Assembly (NCBI RefSeq): GCF_023091745.1
Contig: NW_026291749.1
Span: forward strand, 160,281-224,280
DNA: 64,000 bases
Direction: 5' to 3'
DNA from: Budorcas taxicolor
Lineage: Eukaryota > Chordata > Mammalia > Artiodactyla > Bovidae
Positions 58,915 through 64,000 of this stretch are shown piece by piece. The translations under genes and the position numbers were made by a program. Each line of letters opens with the position of its first letter. The stretch's first letter is position 1. The notes under the pieces were generated by a model. The model searched no databases and was not told where the DNA came from. It worked only from the letters and a program-made list of their open reading frames with translations.

Positions 58915-59730
58915 ATGGATCTTGGGGTGCTTCTGAGTCTCCCCAGGGGAGTCAGGGCTCGTCTCGAGTGGGGGCATGCACGTGCGCTTTCCTCCCGAGC
59001 TGCAGCAGTAGTGTCACGCTTCCTGTCACGTGGATCAAGGGATCTGTGTCTTTCCCTCGAGGCTGTCCCTTGAGGCTTTCCCACGAGGCTTTCCCACAGG
59101 TCTGTGCCATGTGCCACCTTGGTGTGAGTCGATCCTCGGCGTGAAAGACGAGCCGGTGAAGGGAAAAGAGCTTCCTCTGGAATGGACTGAGACATCTGGG
59201 GGACTCTTGGAATGGTGGCACGACCCTGGAGTTCCTCTCGCCGTTCCTGTTGAGAGGGCCTCCTCTTGAGATGCGACGGGAACGCCGGGAACTCTTTCCC
59301 GAAGAAGCAGGAAATGGATGCCTCATCTCGAGCTACGAGGCGGAAACGGGGCTCCTCAAGATGTGGGCGGGGACCCTCGTGATTCCTCTCGAGTGGAGAC
59401 GGGTATGTCGGGGAACTTCTTGATTTGCACCAGGGGTGTGAAGGACCCCTTCGAAGTTCCAGAGGGGAGGTGTGATCAGCCTCGAGACGCCTCAGCAGAA
59501 ATGGGCCTCATCTCGCCTGGAGGGGGGAACCTCCTGGATTTTCTCGAGATGCGGCAGGTCTTCTCGAGTTACGACGGGGACCTCAGGGACCCGCTCTGGT
59601 GGCCTCAGGAAAGGCCAGTCCCCATGCGAGTGGCTAGGGGACCTCTCGGGTTTCCTCTCCCGTCCATGCCGGGGTCTCAGTCCTTGTGTGGAGTGGGGCC
59701 GGAACCTGAGGATTCCTCTCCAGTGTTGCC
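58915..59730 (+). repeat. Satellite monomer 73, A-like with a left-edge-type 3' end
   Basis: Carries gtgTctttcc, gccaTgtgcc and aaATGGATGcc. +1 near 59371 (gcgGggaccc) and -1 near 59694 compensate. gagAtgcgg as in monomer 1. Confidence 0.95.
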
Positions 59731-60546
59731 ATGGATCTTTGGGTGCTTCTGAGTCTCCCCAGGGGAGTCAGGCCTCGTCTCGAGTGGGGGCATGCACGTG
59801 CGCTTTCCTCCCGAGCTGCAGCAGTAGTGTCACGCTTCCTGTCAGGTGGATCAAGGGATCTGTGGCTTTCCCTCGAGGCTGTCCCTCGAGGCTTTCCCAC
59901 GAGGCTTTCACACAGGGCTGTGCCACGTGCCACCTTGGTGTGAGTCGATCCTCGGCGTGAAAGACGAGCCGGTGAAGGGAAAAGAGGTTCCTCTGCAAAG
60001 GACTGAGACATCTGGGGGACTCTTGGAATGGTGGCACGACCCTGGAGTTCCTCTCGCCGTTCCTGTTTAGAGGGCCTCCTCTTGAGATGCGACGGGAATG
60101 CCGGGAACTCTTTCCCGAAGAAGCAGGGAAAGGATCCCTCATCTCGAGCTACGAGGCGGACCCGGGTCTCCTCTGGATGTGGGCGGGACCCTCGTGATTC
60201 CTTTCGAGTGGAGACGGGTATGTCGGGGAACTTCTTGATTTGCACCAAGGGTGTGAAGGACCCTTTCGAAGTTCCAGAGATGAGGTGTGATCAGCCTCGA
60301 GACGCCTCAGCGGAAATGGGCCTCATCTCGCCTGGAGGGGAGAACCTCCTGGATTTTCTCGAGTTGCGGCAGGTCTTCTCGAGTTACGACGGGGACCTCA
60401 GGGACCCGCTCTTGTGGCCTCAGGAAAGGCCAGTCCCCATGCGAGTGGCTAGGGGACCTCTCGGGTTTCCTCTCCCGTCCATGCCGGGCACTCAGTCCTT
60501 GTGTGGAGTCGGGGCCGGAACCTGAGGATTCCTCTCCAGTGTTGCC
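59731..60546 (+). repeat. Satellite monomer 74, X/Y chimera
   Basis: X-like first part (gatctTTggg, gtcaGgtgg, ttcACAcagg) and private ctgcaaAggac. From about 60000 it matches monomer 3. Confidence 0.95.
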
Positions 60547-60908
60547 ATGGATGTTTGGGTGCTTCTGAGTCTCCCCAGGGGAGTCAGGCCTCGTCTCGAG
60601 TGGGGGCATGCACGTGCGCTTTCCTCCCGAGCTGCAGCAGTAGTGTCACGCTTCCTGTCACGTGGATCAAGGGATCTGTGGCTTTCCCTCGCGGCTGTCC
60701 CTCGAGGCTTTCCCACGAGGCTTTCCCACAGGGCTGTGCCACGTGCCACCTTGGTGTGAGTCGATCCTCGGCGTGAAAGACGAGCCGGTGAAGGGAAAAG
60801 AGCTTCCTCTGGAATGGACTGAGACATCTGGGGGACTCTTGGAATGGTGGCACGACCCTGGAGTTCCTCTCGCCGTTCCTGTTGAGAGGGCCTCCTCTTG
60901 AGATGCGA
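60000..60908 (+). repeat. Distant duplicate block, right copy
   Basis: This is the counterpart of 2000-2908. It differs at a few sites (tggaGtcgg, gaGgcggacc, ctcTtgtgg). Upstream of about 60000 the homology switches from the Y monomer to an X monomer start. Confidence 0.85.
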
Positions 60909-61362
60909 CCGGAACGCCGGGAACTCTTTCCCGACGAAGCAGGGAAAGGATCCCTCATCTCGAGCTACGAGGCGGAAACGGGGCTCCTCTGGATGTGGGC
61001 GGGACCATCGTGATTCCTCTCGAGTGGAGACGGCTAGGTCGGGGAACTTCTTGATTTGCACCAAGGGTGTGAAGGACCCTTTCGAAGTTCCAGAGGTGAG
61101 GTGTGATCAGCCTCGAGACGCCTCAGCGGAAATGGGCCTCATCTCGCCTGGAGGGGAGAACCTCCTGGATTTTCTCGAGTTGCGGCAGGTCTTCTCGAGT
61201 TACGACGGGGACCTCAGGGACCCGCTCTGGTGGCCTCAGGAAAGGCCAGTCCCCATGCGAGTTGCTAGGGGACCTCTCAGGATTCCTCTCCCGTCCATGC
61301 CGGGGCCTCAGTCCTTGTGTGGAGTCGGGGCCGGAACCTGAGGATTCCTCTCCAGTGTTGCC
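60547..61362 (+). repeat. Satellite monomer 75, C-tag
   Basis: First half matches monomer 4 (gatGtTtggg, ctcgCggctg). It then changes to gcgacCgg, gggaccAtcg and ctcAggatt. Confidence 0.95.
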
Positions 61363-62178
61363 ATGGATCTTGGGGTGCTTCTGAGTCTCCCCAGGGGAGT
61401 CAGGCCTCGTCTCGAGTGGGGGCATGCACGTGCGCTTTCCTCCCGAGCTGCAGCAGTAGTGTCACGCTTCCTGTCACGTGGATCAAGGGATCTGTGGCTT
61501 TCCCTCGACGCTGTCCCTCGAGGCTTTCCCACGAAGCTTTCCCACAGGGCTGTGCCACGTGCCACCTTGCTGTGAGTCGATCCTCGGCGTGAAAGACGAG
61601 CCGGTGAAGGGAAAAGAGCTTCCTCTGGAATGGACTGAGACATCTGGGGGACTCTTGGAATGGTGGCACGACCCTGGAGTTCCTCTCGCCGTTCCTGTTG
61701 AGAGGGCCTCCTCTTGAGAGGCGACGGGAACGCCGGGAACTCTTTCCCGAAGAAGCAGGGAAAGGATCCCTCATCTCGAGCTACGAGGCGGAAACGGGGC
61801 TCCTCTGGATGTGGGCGGGACCCTCGTGATTCCTCTCGAGTGGAGACGGGTATGTCGGGGAACTTCTTGATTTGCACCAAGGGTGTGAAGGACCCTTTCG
61901 AAGTTCCAGAGGGGAGGTGTGATCCACCTCAAGACGCCTCAGCGGAAATGGGCCTCATCTCGCCTGGAGGGGAGAACCTCCTGGATTTTCTCGAGTTGCG
62001 GCAGGTCTTCTCGAGTTACGACGGGGACCTCAGGGACCCGCTCTGGTTGCCTCAGGAAAGGCCAGTCCCCATGCGAGTTGCTAGGGGACCTCTCGGGATT
62101 CCTCTCCCGTCCATGCCGGGGCCTCAGTCCTTGTGTGGAGTCGGGGCTGGAACCTGAGGATTTCTCTCCAGTGTTGCC
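61363..62178 (+). repeat. Satellite monomer 76, B-end
   Basis: Carries ctcgaCgctg, cacgaAgctt, ttgCtgtg and gagaGgcgac. Confidence 0.95.
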
Positions 62179-62994
62179 ATGGATCTTGGGGTGCTTCTGA
62201 GTCTCCCCAGGGGAGTCAGGGCTCGTCTCGAGTGGGGGCATGCACGTGCGCTTTCCTCCCGAGCTGCAGCAGTAGTGTCACGCTTCCTGTCACGTGGATC
62301 AAGGGATCTGTGGCTTTCCCTCGAGGCTGTCCCTTGAGGCTTTCCCACGAGGCTTTCCCACAGGTCTGTGCCACGTGCCACCTTGGTGTGAGTCGATCCT
62401 CGGCGTGAAAGACGAGCCGGTGAAGGGAAAAGAGGTTCCTCTGGAATGGACTGAGACATCTGGGGGACTCTTGGAATGGTGGCACGACCCTGGAGTTCCT
62501 CTCGCCGTTCCTGTTGAGAGGGCCTCCTCTTGAGATGCGACGGGAACGCCGGGAACTCTTTCCCGACGAAGCAGGAAATGGATGCCTCATCTCGAGCTAC
62601 GAGGCGGAAACGGGGCTCCTCAAGATGTGGGCGGGACCCTCGTGATTCCTCTCGAGTGGAGACGGGTATGTCGGGGAACTTCTTGATTTGCACCAGGGGT
62701 GTGAAGGACCCCTTCGAAGTTCCAGAGGGGAGGTGTGATCAGCCTCGAGACGCCTCAGCAGAAATGGGCCTCATCTCGCCTGGAGGGGGGAACCTCCTGG
62801 ATTTTCTCGAGTTGCGGCAGGTCTTCTCGTGTTACCACGGGGACCTCAGGGACCCGCTCTGGTGGCCTCAGGAAAGGCCAGTCCCCATGCGAGTTGCTAG
62901 GGGACCTCTCGGGTTTCCTCTCCCGTCCATGCCGGGGCCTCAGTCCTTGTGTGGAGTCGGGGCCGGAACCTGAGGATTCCTCTCCAGTGTTGCC
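62179..62994 (+). repeat. Satellite monomer 77, A class without CAGGG
   Basis: A markers from the middle onward. The 5' part keeps gtGGGGGcatg and ccttggtg. Confidence 0.95.
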
Positions 62995-63809
62995 ATGGAT
63001 CTTGGGGTGCTTCTGAGTCTCCCCAGGGGAGTCAGGCCTCGTCTCGAGTGGGGGCATGCACGTGCGCTTTCCTCCCGAGCTGCAGCAGTAGTGTCACGCT
63101 TCCTGTCACGTGGATCAAGGGATCTGTGGCTTTCCCTCGAGGCTGTCCCTCGAGGCTTTCCCACGAGGCTTTCCCACAGGGCTGTGCCACGTGCCACCTT
63201 GGTGTGAGTCGATCCTCGGCGTGAAAAACGAGCCGGTGAAGGGAAAAGAGCTTCCTCTGGAATGGACTGAGACATCTGGTGGACTCTTGGAATGGTGGCA
63301 CGACCCTGGAGTTCCTCTCGCCGTTCCTGTTGAGAGGGCCTCCTCTTGAGATGCGACGGGAATGCCGGGAACTCTTTCCCGACGAAGCAGGGAAAGGATC
63401 CCTCATCTCGAGCTACGAGGCGGACCCGGGGCTCCTCTGGATATGGGCGGGACCCGCGTGATTCCTCTCGAGTGGAGACGGGTATGTCGGGGAACTTCTT
63501 GATTTGCACCAAGGGTGTGAAGGAGCCTTTCGAAGTTCCAGAGGTGAGGTGTGATCAGCCTCGAGACGTCTCAGCGGAAATGGGCCTCATCTCGCCTGGA
63601 GGGGAGAACCTCCTGGATTTTCTCGAGTTGCGGCAGGTCTTCTCGAGTTACGACGGGGACCTCAGGGACCCGCTCTGGTGGCCTCAGGAAAGGCCAGTCC
63701 CCATGCGAGTGGCTAGGGGACCTCTCGGGTTTCCTCTCCCGTCCATGCCGGGGTCTCAGTCCTTGTGTGGAGTGGGGCCGGAACCTGAGGATTCCTCTCC
63801 AGTGTTGCC
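62995..63809 (+). repeat. Satellite monomer 78, W class (815 bp)
   Basis: W set with private gacccGcgtg. The 1-nt deletion lies near 63775. Confidence 0.95.
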
Positions 63810-64000
63810 ATGGATCTTTGGGTGCTTCTGAGTCTCCCCAGGGGAGTCAGGCCTCGTCTCGAGTGGGGGCATGCACGTGCGCTTTCCTCCCGAGCTGCAG
63901 CAGTAGTTTCACGCTTCCTGTCAGGCGGATCAAGGGATCTGTGGCTTTCTCTCGAGGCTGTCCCTCGAGGCTTTCCCACGAGGCTTTCCCACAGGGCTGT
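63810..64000 (+). repeat. Partial monomer at right edge, X-like start
   Basis: Carries gatctTTggg, gtagtTtcac, gtcaGgCgg (second E-box lost) and tttcTctcgagg. Runs off the window. Confidence 0.95.

Larger units (their letters stand above)
57283..59730 (+). repeat. Contracted HOR copy X-Y-(A/W-like)
   Basis: X and Y are followed directly by an A-like monomer whose 3' end carries gagatgcgg and the 1-nt-deleted gagtggggcc. The length is 2,448 bp (3 x 816). No Z monomer is present. Confidence 0.65.
1..64000 (+). repeat. Satellite I-type tandem array, 816-bp monomer, fills the window
   Basis: The same sequence recurs every 816 bp from the first to the last base, always in the same orientation. 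Anchoring on ATGGAT gives 79 anchors and 78 full monomers. 57 are exactly 816 bp; the rest range from 802 to 843 bp because of 1-4 nt indels or gain and loss of 13-bp units. Neighbouring monomers differ by scattered substitutions only. I saw no SINE, LINE, LTR, poly-A tail or unique spacer. Family knowledge: ~0.8-kb monomers made of degenerate 31-bp sub-repeats describe ruminant satellite I (related to the bovine 1.715 satellite), located in pericentromeric heterochromatin. Assignment to a caprine is inference; a deer satellite I is the main alternative. Confidence 0.95.

Noticed and set aside
45..63979. Hundreds of open frames of 60-252 codons on both strands that resemble a tandem protein family
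   Set aside because: The same frames recur at 816-bp steps in several frames at once, on both strands. They overlap each other, shift with every 1-nt indel, are rich in Arg/Ser/Pro as expected from GC-rich repeats, and have no recognisable domain. They are by-products of a stop-poor satellite.
1..64000. CRISPR array or other prokaryotic repeat system
   Set aside because: There are no short identical repeats separated by unique spacers and no cas-like genes. The unit is 816 bp of continuous homologous sequence.
1..64000. Primate-type alpha satellite or ribosomal DNA
   Set aside because: The period is 816 bp with 31-bp substructure, not 171 bp. No rRNA-like sequence or spacer promoter pattern is visible.
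1..64000. SINE, BovB, LTR or other transposon insertions
   Set aside because: Every monomer interval is explained to within a few bases, so no insertion longer than 26 bp exists in the window.
1..64000. tRNA or small RNA genes
   Set aside because: I saw no cloverleaf-compatible A/B box pair, and any such call would repeat in all monomers with the same variants.

Overview
The whole 64 kb window is one uninterrupted head-to-tail satellite DNA array on a single strand. The monomer is GC-rich, CpG-rich and close to 816 bp. Using the ATGGAT motif (base 100, then 915, 1731 and so on) as a phase anchor, I count 78 complete monomers plus a partial one at each end. 57 of the 78 are exactly 816 bp from anchor to anchor; the other 21 differ by small indels that I could place. 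I found no protein-coding gene, RNA gene, transposon insertion, strand switch or unique sequence. The many open frames arise because the repeat is poor in stop codons and its period is a multiple of three.

Likely source: a pecoran ruminant, most probably sheep, goat or another caprine. The ~816 bp monomer and the 31-bp internal periodicity of TCG/TTCCTCT-centred sub-repeats fit the satellite I family, related to the bovine 1.715 satellite. That family forms the pericentromeric heterochromatin of acrocentric chromosomes. Deer carry related satellites of 0.8-1 kb, so the species call is tentative. The purity and size of the array suggest a long-read assembly of a centromere-proximal block.

Monomer classes used below, each defined by linked variants. 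A: gtCAGGGcatg, ccATGGtg, aaATGGATGcc, ctcAAGatg, tgttACCacg. B-end: gatCCACctcAag, ctggTTgcc, gggGCTgg near the 3' end. C-tag: acggCTAGGtcgg instead of acggGTATGtcgg. K-tag: gaccACaggg linked with ccccCActgg. X: gatctTTggg, ttcACAcagg, gggACagg, gggaaTTtc, gggTTtgaag. Y: gAGcttctgAAtc plus ctctcgAActgta. Z: ctcccAAgggg and/or tttGcctcgag with ccctGGagg, with an expanded 13-bp minisatellite. W: gaaaAAcgag, tctggTgga, gaCCCgggg, aggaGcc, gacgTctc and a 1-nt deletion giving gagtggggcc.

Layout: 1-12 kb is a heterogeneous mixture of X, Y, Z, A, W and two divergent short 802-bp monomers. 13-35 kb is a more uniform C-tagged domain. It contains a 3,264-bp shifted duplication (13.8/17.1 kb) and a 4-monomer higher-order repeat with about 2.5 copies (25.4-33.2 kb). 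35-50 kb is built of alternating B-end and A monomers (1,632-bp dimer), with a 2,448-bp trimer tandemly duplicated with no difference seen (44.3-49.2 kb). 50-64 kb returns to the classes of the left end, organised as an X-Y-Z-A-W pentamer and rearranged derivatives. A block at 2.0-2.9 kb reappears at exactly +58,000 bp.

No genes act together here. If the DNA has a function it is structural (heterochromatin or pericentromere). Each monomer carries up to three CACGTG palindromes and a 3' half-match to the CENP-B box; both are noted as observations, not demonstrated sites.
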